A program made the position numbers and the translations under genes. DNA of 64,000 nucleotides from DASRDE01 sp035938175 (GTDB lineage: Bacteria > Vulcanimicrobiota > Vulcanimicrobiia > Vulcanimicrobiales > Vulcanimicrobiaceae): NCBI GenBank assembly GCA_035938175.1, contig DASZHD010000016.1:8964-72963 (forward strand), given 5' to 3'. Shown one piece after another: positions 49,819-57,610 of the stretch; within the stretch, counting starts at the first letter, position 1, and every line of letters begins with the position of its first letter. The notes below the pieces were generated by a model. It was not told the origin of the DNA, did not search any database, and worked only from the letters and a program-made list of their open reading frames with translations.

Positions 49819-50556
49819 CTATCGCTTGCGCGCGAGATACAAGAAGTGCACGTAGGCGAGCGGGATGCTGGGATTCCCGTGCCCGTAACGCTCGCGCATG
49901 CGTGCCTGCAGTTCGGGGAAGTACGCGTCGAGCGCAGTGCCCAGTTCTTCGCGAATCTTGCAGCGCGAACGTTCGTACCCGATGTATTGATCCAACGGCA
50001 CCGCGGTGCGCCAGGGTATGACGCGAAGCGTCTGTTCGCTGAACGGCGACGCGTAGAACTCCTTGAACCCGGAGGGCAGCCCGTGCGGAGGCGGCGTTTT
50101 TCCCAAAGCCCGCATCGTGTCGTCGCGCAATTGCGTCATCGGGTCGGTCGCCGCGAGTTGTTTCCACCAGATCGCCACAACTCCGGATTTGCGTAGAACG
50201 CGGTGCATCTCCGCCAGCGCGCGTGCGCGGTCGAGCCATTGAAACGTTTGCGCGCTGATCGCCAGATCGAAACGCTCGTTGGGAAACGGCAACGATTCGG
50301 CCGAGCCCTCGACAAACGTTCCCTCGGGAATCGCCGCGCGCGCTTTCTCGAGCATTGACGGCGAACGATCGACGCCGGTCACCGCATAGCCGTTTGCCGC
50401 AAACGGTGCCGAAGCCAATCCGGTTCCGCACCCCACGTCGAGCACGCCGGCACCGGCACGCACGCCGAACTGAGCGATAATCTGATAGATTTCAGGAGAA
50501 TAGCCGATCCGGCTGCGCGCGTAATCTTCGGCGAGCGCCGTCCACGAATCGCTCAT
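49819..50556 (-). CDS. Class I SAM-dependent methyltransferase
   Basis: A 245-residue methyltransferase. AGVLDVGCGTGLASAPFA is the SAM-binding motif I, VTGVDRSPSMLEKAR holds the acidic residue of motif II, and ERFDLAISAQTFQWLD is the motif IV region. The fold matches the UbiE/COQ5-type Methyltransf_11 family, but the substrate is not identifiable. The ATG overlaps the scpB stop by four bases, placing it in the nudix-scpA-scpB unit. Confidence 0.88.
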   Translation of the reverse strand: MSDSWTALAEDYARSRIGYSPEIYQIIAQFGVRAGAGVLDVGCGTGLASAPFAANGYAVTGVDRSPSMLEKARAAIPEGTFVEGSAESLPFPNERFDLAISAQTFQWLDRARALAEMHRVLRKSGVVAIWWKQLAATDPMTQLRDDTMRALGKTPPPHGLPSGFKEFYASPFSEQTLRVIPWRTAVPLDQYIGYERSRCKIREELGTALDAYFPELQARMRERYGHGNPSIPLAYVHFLYLARKR

Positions 50557-51251
50557 GGCTGCAGTGCGGATTCTGTTTCCATCGGCGGTTCGCCGTCCGC
50601 GGCGGCGGGTTCTTGCGGCTGGGGAGCGTTGGCCACCAGGTTCGCGGTAAGCAGATCGAGTTCTAACGGCTGCCCTTGTTCCAACTCCATCGGCGGCAGA
50701 TCGTCAAGCGATCGCAAGCCGAAGGATTCCAAAAATTCCGGCGTGGTTTTGTAGAGCATCGGGCGCCCGACGACGTCTTTCCGGCCGGCTTCGGCAATCA
50801 AGTTTCGATCGAGCAACGTCGATACGACGCTATCCGAAGCGACGCCGCGGATCGATTCGATTTCGCTCTTGGTCACCGGCTGCATGTAGGCAACGATGGC
50901 GAGCGTCTCCAACGCCGGCGTCGACAGACTGGACTTGGGCGGCAGCAGATAGGCTTCGACGACGTCGCGCGCGGACGGCGCGCTTGCAAAGCGGTATCCG
51001 CCTGCGACCTCGCGCAGCACTATTCCGCGATCCGCGTAATCCGCTTCGATCTGCTGCAACGCGGCAGCCACGTGCATCTCGCTCTTGTGCGTCAACTTCG
51101 CAATCTGTTTGATCGTCAGCGCTTCGCCCGCGACGAACAGCAGCGCTTCGATCGGCCTGCGGAGTAATTCGACGGCCGCGTCGAGACTTTGCTCTTCTTC
51201 GGCTTGAACGCCGTCGTCGTCTGTCAAGAGAATCTCGTCGGTGGTGCTCAT
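50553..51251 (-). CDS. scpB: Segregation and condensation protein B
   Basis: A 232-residue winged-helix kleisin-interacting subunit of the SMC-ScpAB condensin complex. After an acidic N-terminal tail, RPIEALLFVAGEALTIKQIA and IVLREVAGGYRFAS form the first winged helix, and LSTPALETLAIVAYMQPVTK with EIESIRGVASDSVVSTLL the second. The C-terminal 50 residues are Pro/Glu-rich. The ATG overlaps the scpA stop by four bases, so ScpA and ScpB are made in coupled fashion. Confidence 0.93.
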   Translation of the reverse strand: MSTTDEILLTDDDGVQAEEEQSLDAAVELLRRPIEALLFVAGEALTIKQIAKLTHKSEMHVAAALQQIEADYADRGIVLREVAGGYRFASAPSARDVVEAYLLPPKSSLSTPALETLAIVAYMQPVTKSEIESIRGVASDSVVSTLLDRNLIAEAGRKDVVGRPMLYKTTPEFLESFGLRSLDDLPPMELEQGQPLELDLLTANLVANAPQPQEPAAADGEPPMETESALQP

Positions 51252-52006
51252 ACTGCAAAAATACGGATGTCGTCGAAGAGTTCGGGCTGATCGTAGCCGA
51301 CGCGGTGCCGCCGGATGAGTTCCAAAATTGCAAGAAACGTGACGATGATCGACTCCCTCCCCATGCCGAGCTCGCGGCAAAGTTTGGAGAAACGCGCTTC
51401 GCCGTCCTCGCGTACGCGCCGCATAATGTAATCCATCGATGCCATCAGCGAGAGGCGTTCCCGGGCGATCGTCCTCTTCTCCGGCCGGGCGCTGCGCAAC
51501 ATTGCGATGAAGGCGCGCGTGAGTTTCTCCGGCTCCACGCGATAGCGCTGGCGCAACTCGCTGACCGGGTCCCCGGCCTCGCGATAGAAATAGGACGACG
51601 CTTCCAGTTGGCGTTCGCGCAAATGCTCGCCCACGTCGCGGTATTTTGAATAGGCGATGAGCCGCTGGCGCAGCCGCTCCTCCACTTGCTCGGGCGTTTC
51701 GGCTTCTTCGTCGGCGAACTCGCTGGGGATCGGCGGCAGCAACGCCTTCGACTTCAGAAACACCAGTGTGGCCGCGATCACGAGATACTCTGCCGCGACC
51801 TCGACGTCGAGCGCTTCCATCATCGAGACGTATGCCAAATACTGCTCCGCAACGCTCGCAAGTGGAATCGTCGCGATGTCGAGCTGGCGCTCTTTGACGA
51901 GGCTGAGCAGCAGGTCGAGCGGTCCGTCGAAAACTTCAAAGCTGACGCGCAGCCCGCGCGCGTCGTCGGCGGGCTGGGCGCTCGAAGCGGCTTCGGTTTG
52001 GTTCAA
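51248..52006 (-). CDS. scpA: Segregation and condensation protein A
   Basis: A 252-residue kleisin of the SMC complex. RVSFEVFDGPLDLLLSLVKE is the classic ScpA N-terminal SMC-head-binding region, followed by PLASVAEQYLAYV, YLVIAATLVFLKSKALLP, and a C-terminal winged helix with RESIIVTFLAILELIR. The start is a TTG whose last two bases and next base form the stop of the NUDIX gene (TTGA overlap). No ATG in frame fits, and translation is probably coupled. Confidence 0.93.
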   Translation of the reverse strand: MNQTEAASSAQPADDARGLRVSFEVFDGPLDLLLSLVKERQLDIATIPLASVAEQYLAYVSMMEALDVEVAAEYLVIAATLVFLKSKALLPPIPSEFADEEAETPEQVEERLRQRLIAYSKYRDVGEHLRERQLEASSYFYREAGDPVSELRQRYRVEPEKLTRAFIAMLRSARPEKRTIARERLSLMASMDYIMRRVREDGEARFSKLCRELGMGRESIIVTFLAILELIRRHRVGYDQPELFDDIRIFAV

Positions 52007-52482
52007 GAGGTTCTCTGTTCGGCCGTCCTCGCGACGATCGGCACGTCGCCGAATGCAGTGGGATTGGCGGTCAAGTAGTCCAAGCCCAGGTCGATCAGGC
52101 GCTTTTCGTTCACGTACTTGAGCGCCTTCTTTGCACCCAGGACGTCGAACCAGCGCGCTTCGTCGACCTCGTGGTCGTGGTTGGCCGTATCTCCGGAAAG
52201 ATAGCGCATCAGATAGAACGTCACCGACTTCTTGTGCTTGGCGCGGTTCAGATAAAACCAATACGAGATGTCGTTGAGCTTGGTGATGATCTCGGCCCAG
52301 CATCCCGTTTCCTCGCGAACCTCGCGAAGCGCCGCCTGCTCGTGTGATTCTTTCGCTTCGACGTGGCCTTTGGGCAGCGTCCAAACGCGCGGCGTACCGC
52401 GCCCGATGAGCAAAGCATCGTACGTCGACTCGTGCCGGCGCAGGACGAGCCCGCCGGCCGAAACCTCGTATTTGATACGCAT
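52003..52482 (-). CDS. NUDIX hydrolase
   Basis: A 159-residue NUDIX pyrophosphohydrolase. The NUDIX box lies at residues 39-61 and has the G-x5-E-x7-RE-V-x-EE-x-G pattern (REVREETG). EVSAGGLVLRR precedes it, and FYLNRAKHKKSVTFYLMRYL follows. Such proteins hydrolyse oxidised nucleotides, dinucleoside polyphosphates (Ap4A) or similar; ApaH/MutT-like substrate choice cannot be made here. GGGG lies eight bases before the ATG. It heads the nudix-scpA-scpB-methyltransferase-nfo run. Confidence 0.9.
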   Translation of the reverse strand: MRIKYEVSAGGLVLRRHESTYDALLIGRGTPRVWTLPKGHVEAKESHEQAALREVREETGCWAEIITKLNDISYWFYLNRAKHKKSVTFYLMRYLSGDTANHDHEVDEARWFDVLGAKKALKYVNEKRLIDLGLDYLTANPTAFGDVPIVARTAEQRTS

Positions 52483-52540
52483 AATAAAGCCCCAAAGGAC
52501 CGGAAAGGCGCCCCAGCCGGGTCGCCTCCTGATTGATTTT

Positions 52541-52546
52541 ATTATA
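52541..52546 (-). promoter_or_regulatory. Consensus -10 element upstream of the NUDIX/scp operon
   Basis: Minus-strand TATAAT is a perfect -10 hexamer 59 bases before the NUDIX ATG. No good -35 hexamer is visible 16-18 bases upstream, so strength or activator dependence is unclear. The leader between it and the gene is GC-rich and includes AGGAGG without a start codon at usable spacing. Confidence 0.45.
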
Positions 52547-52615
52547 GCGGACAGCCCCAAGAAGCGTCCGCGAAAAAGCTGCAGCGACCCTGCTGGAAGG
52601 CGCTCCCTTTTTTGC

Positions 52616-53122
52616 TTAGGGCCCGGCCACCGGCGCACCGCACTCGAGGCGCCGCGACTGGACCGTGCGCGAGTCGTCGAACCGGATCGTCCAGCCGCCG
52701 GAAGGCGGGCACGGCGGCTCGGTGCTCATGGGGGCGGGAGTGCTTCCGCCCGTAAAAGCGGCCACGGCCGCCTGTCCTTCGCTATTCAGAAAGACGGCGA
52801 TGGGCGCCGCGCCAAGGGTGCTTTCGCTGACCCTGACGCCGCCGATCGCGAACGGCGCAACGGCCGCGGGTTTCAGGCTTCCGGACGTGTCGGGACGCCC
52901 GCAGTACACGTTTATTGCGGAAGCCGTGAGGATCACGGTCGCGCCGGACTGCGAGACGGCGAGCGAGCGGCCGTAGTCGAGAGCGGCGTCAAATTGAACT
53001 GCGGCGGTATGCGCCGCGGCGGGGTGCGCGCCGGCGCCCAACTCTATTGCCAGCCCCGCCAGCAGCGCCGCGATTGCGGCGACGACGAGAGTCTCTACCA
53101 GCGAAAATCCGCGTTCGTCCAC
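52616..53122 (-). CDS. Type IV pilin-like (prepilin) protein
   Basis: A 168-residue protein with a class III prepilin signal: a short leader MDERG, then FSLVETLVVAAIAALLAG, where cleavage after Gly exposes Phe1 and Glu5 is in place. The rest is a small pseudopilin-like head with two cysteines (INVYCGRP, PPCPPSGGW) and ending LECGAPVAGP. The GTG start is chosen to give the usual short leader. No other pilus gene is near. It probably belongs to a pilus, pseudopilus or DNA-uptake system encoded elsewhere. Confidence 0.8.
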   Translation of the reverse strand: MDERGFSLVETLVVAAIAALLAGLAIELGAGAHPAAAHTAAVQFDAALDYGRSLAVSQSGATVILTASAINVYCGRPDTSGSLKPAAVAPFAIGGVRVSESTLGAAPIAVFLNSEGQAAVAAFTGGSTPAPMSTEPPCPPSGGWTIRFDDSRTVQSRRLECGAPVAGP

Positions 53123-53129
53123 ACGGGCG

Positions 53130-53345
53130 TTAGTGCCCGCGGTGCACCCGGCGGCTCCGCGGGGCGGTGGCGGAGCGCCATAGAGCAAAGCCTGTCGTAG
53201 GCGGCGTCGGCGAAGGGGTCGGGCTTGCCGTCGGCACTGGGGGACCGACGTTCGCCGGTATTCCGCCGTTCGTATTGCACGACCCGAGCGCCGCAGCCAG
53301 CGCGACTGCGGCGAGCGAGGCAAAAATACGCTTTAAGAATGGCAT
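53130..53345 (-). CDS. Small proline-rich lipoprotein
   Basis: A 71-residue predicted lipoprotein. MPFLKRIFASLAAVALAAAL-GSC gives a lipobox cysteine near residue 23, followed by a Pro/Thr-rich stretch (PTASPTPSPTPPTTG) and a short basic tail. It ends seven bases before the prepilin GTG, so the pair is probably one transcript. There is no recognised domain. The N-terminal signal is convincing, and the rest could be a linker only. Confidence 0.6.
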   Translation of the reverse strand: MPFLKRIFASLAAVALAAALGSCNTNGGIPANVGPPVPTASPTPSPTPPTTGFALWRSATAPRSRRVHRGH

Positions 53346-53428
53346 CCGGCTCCTACTCTTTGGCTCAGGAAGGCTATACTCGGTCCATAAGGGCTTATCC
53401 CGCCCGGGCGCGAACTGGCAGCTCACGG

Positions 53429-54958
53429 ATGCTCACCGAACGCTCCTCCGAAGCCGATAGCCTCTCGGCGTCACGCGAAGATTTCCACCTCGCGCGGTTT
53501 GATTCGGCCGCTCGCCGGCTTCGCTCGGCGCTCGAGATAAACGGCGATTCGCCGGAGTCTCCCCTTCTGCTGGCGCGCGTCGAGCTGCGCCGCGGAAATC
53601 CGGGCGAAACGCTCAGTCTGCTCGCGCGGTACGCAAAGAACTTCCGCACGCGCCTTGCGAAGGCGGAAGCGGCGCTGCTGAAGGGGGTCGCGTTTGCCCG
53701 TCTGGGCGACACGGAATCGTCGCGCGCACAGTTCGACGCGGCGCGCGGACTGGTGCAGCCCGGCGATGTGTTGAGCGCCGAACTCATCTACGAAACGGCT
53801 GCCGCGCACTGGATCGAACGGCGCCTTGGGGACGCGGCAAAAACGATCGAGACTCTTCCACCGGCGCTCCCGCCGGACTTGGAACTGCAAGCGCGCATCC
53901 TCCAAGGTGCGATCGCTTCGGCGAGTGAGAATTTGCACGAGCAAGGCGCGATTCTGCTCGCCGCGCTCTCGTACGTTCGAACCATTGCGGATCCGAACGC
54001 CTATCTGTATGCGATGCTCGTCACGCACATCGCGGCATTGGCGGTGGAGCTCCCCAGTACCGAACTTCGCGACGCCGCAACCGAACAGTTGCCCAAAGTG
54101 GCGTGGAGCGACGACATCGGCGATCTGCATTTTCATGCGCTGCGAGCCGTTGCATGGCGTCACGCGCTGGAAGGCGACGAATTCAACGCGTTCCGGCGCT
54201 TGAAAGAAGCGCTCGCAGTGACGCGTTCGCCCGCATGGCGGGTTGCCGCGCTCACCGATCGCGCGTATCTCGCCTGCGCACTCGGCGAACATCGATGGGC
54301 AGCGCAAGAGCTTCGCGACGCGCACGAACTCGCATCGACGATCGACTGGAGCACCGTGGCGGGCGAAGAAAAATTGGCGCTGCCCGTTTTGGCGGAGATG
54401 TTTGCCAGGCGCGATCCGTCGGTGGCGATCAACTATGCCGCGACGTTTCGCAACTCCGCAAATAATTATCCTCGCGTGCTTTCATCACGCAACGACCGCC
54501 GCGTCCTCGCGCTGGAATCGTATTCGCTCGGCAAGGTGCAAGCAGAACTTGGCGAGACGGAAGAGGCCCGCCGGTTGTTGACGCAGGCTTGGGAAATTTA
54601 CGAACATCTCGGCATCGGGTGGCGCGCGGCGCGCGCCGCGCTCGCTCTAGCCGAACTCGGTGATGAAGGCTGGCGCGAGAAAGCGGAACGTTCGCTGCAT
54701 CCGTATCAGCGCAGTTGGCTCGTGCGTAAGCCCGCCGCGGGCACAGATATACGTGCAGAGAACGCGCCGCAATTGGACCGCCTCACCCCGGCGCAGCGCG
54801 CCGTCTTCGATCTACTGATGGACGGCCGCGGGACGGCACAGATCGCGAAAGAGCTGAACCGCAGCACCTTCACGGTGCGCAATCACATCAAAGCGATCTT
54901 CAAAGTCTTCGGCGTCACGTCGCGCCCGGCGCTGATCGTGAAGGCGTCACAAGGATAG
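53429..54958 (+). CDS. LuxR-type transcription regulator with TPR-like sensor region
   Basis: A 509-residue regulator. Residues about 10-440 form helix-turn-helix tandem repeats rich in Ala/Leu (for example ARFDSAARRLRSALEINGDS, AELGETEEARRLLTQAWEIY), consistent with TPR repeats. Residues about 452-507 are a LuxR/GerE-type HTH (LTPAQRAVFDLLMDGRGTAQ, IAKELNRSTFTVRNHIKAIF). There is no receiver or ATPase domain. The ATG is at 53429, and a longer form from 53339 is open. Divergent from the lipoprotein/prepilin pair and upstream of two small secreted proteins, it may control either; that is inference. Confidence 0.8.
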   Translation: MLTERSSEADSLSASREDFHLARFDSAARRLRSALEINGDSPESPLLLARVELRRGNPGETLSLLARYAKNFRTRLAKAEAALLKGVAFARLGDTESSRAQFDAARGLVQPGDVLSAELIYETAAAHWIERRLGDAAKTIETLPPALPPDLELQARILQGAIASASENLHEQGAILLAALSYVRTIADPNAYLYAMLVTHIAALAVELPSTELRDAATEQLPKVAWSDDIGDLHFHALRAVAWRHALEGDEFNAFRRLKEALAVTRSPAWRVAALTDRAYLACALGEHRWAAQELRDAHELASTIDWSTVAGEEKLALPVLAEMFARRDPSVAINYAATFRNSANNYPRVLSSRNDRRVLALESYSLGKVQAELGETEEARRLLTQAWEIYEHLGIGWRAARAALALAELGDEGWREKAERSLHPYQRSWLVRKPAAGTDIRAENAPQLDRLTPAQRAVFDLLMDGRGTAQIAKELNRSTFTVRNHIKAIFKVFGVTSRPALIVKASQG

Positions 54959-54980
54959 TCCGCGCGACGCCTCGTATAGC

Positions 54981-55009
54981 CCATTTGAGCCTGTGCCTGG
55001 CTCAAATGG
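54981..55009 (+). other. Perfect 11-bp hairpin overlapping the ribosome-binding site of the next gene
   Basis: CCATTTGAGCC and GGCTCAAATGG pair perfectly around a seven-base loop just after the regulator gene. The last two bases of the right arm are part of GGAG, the ribosome-binding site eight bases before the lipoprotein ATG at 55020. It could attenuate the regulator transcript or mask the start of the lipoprotein. It lacks a T-run, so it is not a standard terminator. Confidence 0.6.
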
Positions 55010-55019
55010 AGTAAGATAC

Positions 55020-55481
55020 ATGCGATCGTCCCAGGTGCCACCGGCGCTCTTGGTCCTCGTTGCCGCAGCGGGCGTGCTGTGCACAGGCTGTGCGGGGCCT
55101 CCATCGAGCCACGAGATCGTGTGCCCGGCCGCGGACGCCGCGCTTGCCGTTCCCGCTCCGCCGCAGCTGATCTATCCCGAGCCCAACGCGACGAACGTAC
55201 CCGACGGTAATTTCCCGCTCGTTCTGTCGCAGCACTATCCGTATCTCAGCAGTTTGTCGCTCGTCAGCTCGACCGCTCCCTCCGTGAACAGCCTGCAACC
55301 GGCGGCGGTGCCGAGCCCGCTGCCGTCGCCGGCGGCGACTCCGAATCCGGTTTTCAGCGCGTCGCCGGTAGCGTACGCGGTTCCGGCGCTCGCAGCGCGT
55401 ACGGCCTACTCAGTCGTCCTCACCTCCACGGGGCAGTGCGCACCGCCTCCGTTCACGCTCGGCACGTTCACGACGAGGTGA
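55020..55481 (+). CDS. Small lipoprotein of unknown function
   Basis: A 153-residue lipoprotein. MRSSQVPPALLVLVAAAG-VLCTGC is a signal with lipobox LCTGC. The mature protein has beta-strand-like segments (LIYPEPNATNVPDGNFPLV, AARTAYSVVLTSTG) around a Pro/Ser/Ala linker (PSPLPSPAATPNP), and two cysteines that may pair. It resembles small Ig-like surface domains, but no family is recognised. GGAG lies eight bases before the ATG, partly inside a hairpin. Confidence 0.65.
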   Translation: MRSSQVPPALLVLVAAAGVLCTGCAGPPSSHEIVCPAADAALAVPAPPQLIYPEPNATNVPDGNFPLVLSQHYPYLSSLSLVSSTAPSVNSLQPAAVPSPLPSPAATPNPVFSASPVAYAVPALAARTAYSVVLTSTGQCAPPPFTLGTFTTR

Positions 55482-55563
55482 GATCGAGATGATTCAACAT
55501 CAGATGGTTACGTTCGGTTTTTATCCGTTCTAAAACGCTTCGCTACTTCGAGAAAGGAACGAT

Positions 55564-56115
55564 GTGCGATCTCTGCTCGCGTTCGTACTCTGCGCCGCGG
55601 CGCTTTTCTGCACGGCCTCGTTCGCAAAGGCGGCCGATACGCCGTTGACGGTAACGTTCGGCGGATACACGAGCACCGGCGCGAACGCGCAAAGCGGCTC
55701 GTCAGCGGCTTCCGCGTATGAAGCTGCGGGACTCTATTACATTCCGAAATCGCAGCCCGCGTCGCAAGCCGTGCAAATCGGCGCATATTTCGACGTACTG
55801 GGATTCGGCGGCAGCGGGAGCGGCACGAGCGGCGGCTTCGGCGTCGCCGCAAGAACGCGGGGCCGCGGCTACTTGGGCGCCGGAGCAGGCGCGTACAGCG
55901 TCACCATTACTCCTCCGGAGGCGTGCCCCGTTTCCTCGGCACTGCCGGGTGCATGTACGCCGGTCAGTTATTCCGCAACGGGATTCGGCGGAAAAGTTTT
56001 CGCCGGAATAAGCCCGGCGAGCAACGTGCAGTTCGAAGTGACCTATCACTTCATGCCGGCTGCGATGGGCATCAACACCAACGCGGTGAGCGCCGAGGTC
56101 GGTGTTAGGATCTAG
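55564..56115 (+). CDS. Secreted beta-rich protein, possible small outer-membrane barrel
   Basis: A 183-residue protein with a Sec signal (MRSLLAFVLCAAALFCTASF then AKAAD) and a Gly/Ser/Ala-rich mature part with alternating hydrophobics, e.g. PLTVTFGGYTSTGAN, VQIGAYFDVLGFGG, VQFEVTYHFMPAA, ending EVGVRI. This fits a small eight-strand barrel or surface protein. AAGGA lies five bases before the GTG start. Its stop overlaps the end of gcvPB on the other strand by 11 bases. The function is unknown. Confidence 0.6.
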   Translation: MRSLLAFVLCAAALFCTASFAKAADTPLTVTFGGYTSTGANAQSGSSAASAYEAAGLYYIPKSQPASQAVQIGAYFDVLGFGGSGSGTSGGFGVAARTRGRGYLGAGAGAYSVTITPPEACPVSSALPGACTPVSYSATGFGGKVFAGISPASNVQFEVTYHFMPAAMGINTNAVSAEVGVRI

Positions 56116-57610
56116 GCTCCCAGCGTAAATCCGGCTGCCGCGCCGCGCGCGTTTCGTCCAATCGTCCGACAACGGTATTTTGCGGCGCCGCCATGATGCG
56201 CTCCGGATCCGTCTTTGCCGATTCTACGATGTCGCGAAGGCCGGCAATGAACGCGTCCAGCGTTTCCTTCGATTCGGTCTCGGTTGGCTCGATCATCAGA
56301 CATTCCGGAACGATGAGCGGAAAATACATCGTCGGCGCCATGAAGCCGCGGTCGAGCAGCGCTTTGGCGATATCCAGCGCGCGCACGCCGGTTTCTTTTT
56401 TGAGCTCTTGCGCAGAGGCGACGAACTCGTGCCGGCAGATCTCGTCGTACGGCGTATCCAAGAATTCGCGCACGTGCACGCGGATATAGTTGGCGTTGAG
56501 AACCGCGAGCTGCGAAACCTTCGTGAGCCCTTCCGCACCGTTCGCATAGATATACGCCAGTGCGCGGACGGCGTGTGCGAAGTTGCTCCAGAACGAACGC
56601 ATCGGACCGATCGACTTGGGAACGTCGAAGTCGAGCCAAAACTCCATACGGTCGCTGGGCGCGACACCTTCGCCGGCATCGCGCTTCTTGCGCGCGCGCA
56701 CGTACGGCGTGGGCAGAAAGTCCGTCAGATGCGCTGCCACGCCCAACGGCCCGTGCCCCGCGCCGCCGCCGCCGTGCGGGATCGTGAAGGTCTTGTGCGT
56801 GTTCAAATGCATGAGATCGAATCCCATGTCGCCGGGCCGCGCGTTGCCCATCAGCGCGTTGGCGTTCGCGCCGTCGTAGTACATCAATCCGCCGACGTCG
56901 TGCACGGCCTTCGTAATCTCCGCGATGTGATCTTCGAATAATCCGAGCGTGTTCGGATTCGTCATCATGCAGACGGCAGTGTCCGGACCGAGCACTTTTT
57001 TCAGTTCGTCTACGCTCACGCGCCCGCGATCGTCACTTTTGAGCGAGATTACTTTGAATCCGCACATCGCCGCGGAAGCCGGGTTGGTGCCGTGTGCCGT
57101 ATCGGGAACGATCACTTTGTCGCGAAGATGCTCGCCACGGTCCCGGAAGTACGCCTTCGCCACGAGCAGCGCGCCGAGTTCGGCGTGCGCGCCGGCCGAC
57201 GGGTTCAGCGAAAACGCGGCCATACCGAAAAGCGAACACAAACTGCGTTCCAGCTCCCACAGTATTTGCAGCGCCCCTTGCGAGAGCGAATCCGGCGCGT
57301 ACGGATGCAGGTCGCGCAGCTGCGGCAGGTTTGCCATCGCGTCGTTCACGCGCGGATTGTACTTCATCGTGCACGACCCGAGCGGATAGAAACCGACGTC
57401 TATACCGAACGTCCGCTGCGAGAGCCGCGTGAAATGCCGGACGACGTCGAGCTCGCTGTTATCGGGCAACGGCAGATCGTCGCGCAGCGTCTCCTTCGGA
57501 AGAAAATCGGTCAGCGGCGAACCGCGATCGACGTAGCGGTTCGCCCTGCCGTCTTCGCCTTGTTCGAAGATCAGCGGCGAGGCGGTGTGATCAGACGCGA
57601 GCCGGGACAT
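56105..57610 (-). CDS. gcvPB: Glycine dehydrogenase (decarboxylating) subunit 2
   Basis: A 501-residue PLP-binding half of the split P-protein of the glycine cleavage system. Signatures: FYPLGSCTMKYNPRVND, AFSLNPSAGAHAELGALLVA, PDTAHGTNPASAAMCGF, MYYDGANANALMG and LMHLNTHKTFTIPHGGGGAG with the Schiff-base lysine. The start MSRLASDH with GAGG six bases upstream is chosen, overlapping the end of gcvPA by 20 bases. With GcvPA it decarboxylates glycine and transfers aminomethyl to GcvH. Confidence 0.96.
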   Translation of the reverse strand: MSRLASDHTASPLIFEQGEDGRANRYVDRGSPLTDFLPKETLRDDLPLPDNSELDVVRHFTRLSQRTFGIDVGFYPLGSCTMKYNPRVNDAMANLPQLRDLHPYAPDSLSQGALQILWELERSLCSLFGMAAFSLNPSAGAHAELGALLVAKAYFRDRGEHLRDKVIVPDTAHGTNPASAAMCGFKVISLKSDDRGRVSVDELKKVLGPDTAVCMMTNPNTLGLFEDHIAEITKAVHDVGGLMYYDGANANALMGNARPGDMGFDLMHLNTHKTFTIPHGGGGAGHGPLGVAAHLTDFLPTPYVRARKKRDAGEGVAPSDRMEFWLDFDVPKSIGPMRSFWSNFAHAVRALAYIYANGAEGLTKVSQLAVLNANYIRVHVREFLDTPYDEICRHEFVASAQELKKETGVRALDIAKALLDRGFMAPTMYFPLIVPECLMIEPTETESKETLDAFIAGLRDIVESAKTDPERIMAAPQNTVVGRLDETRAARQPDLRWEPRS

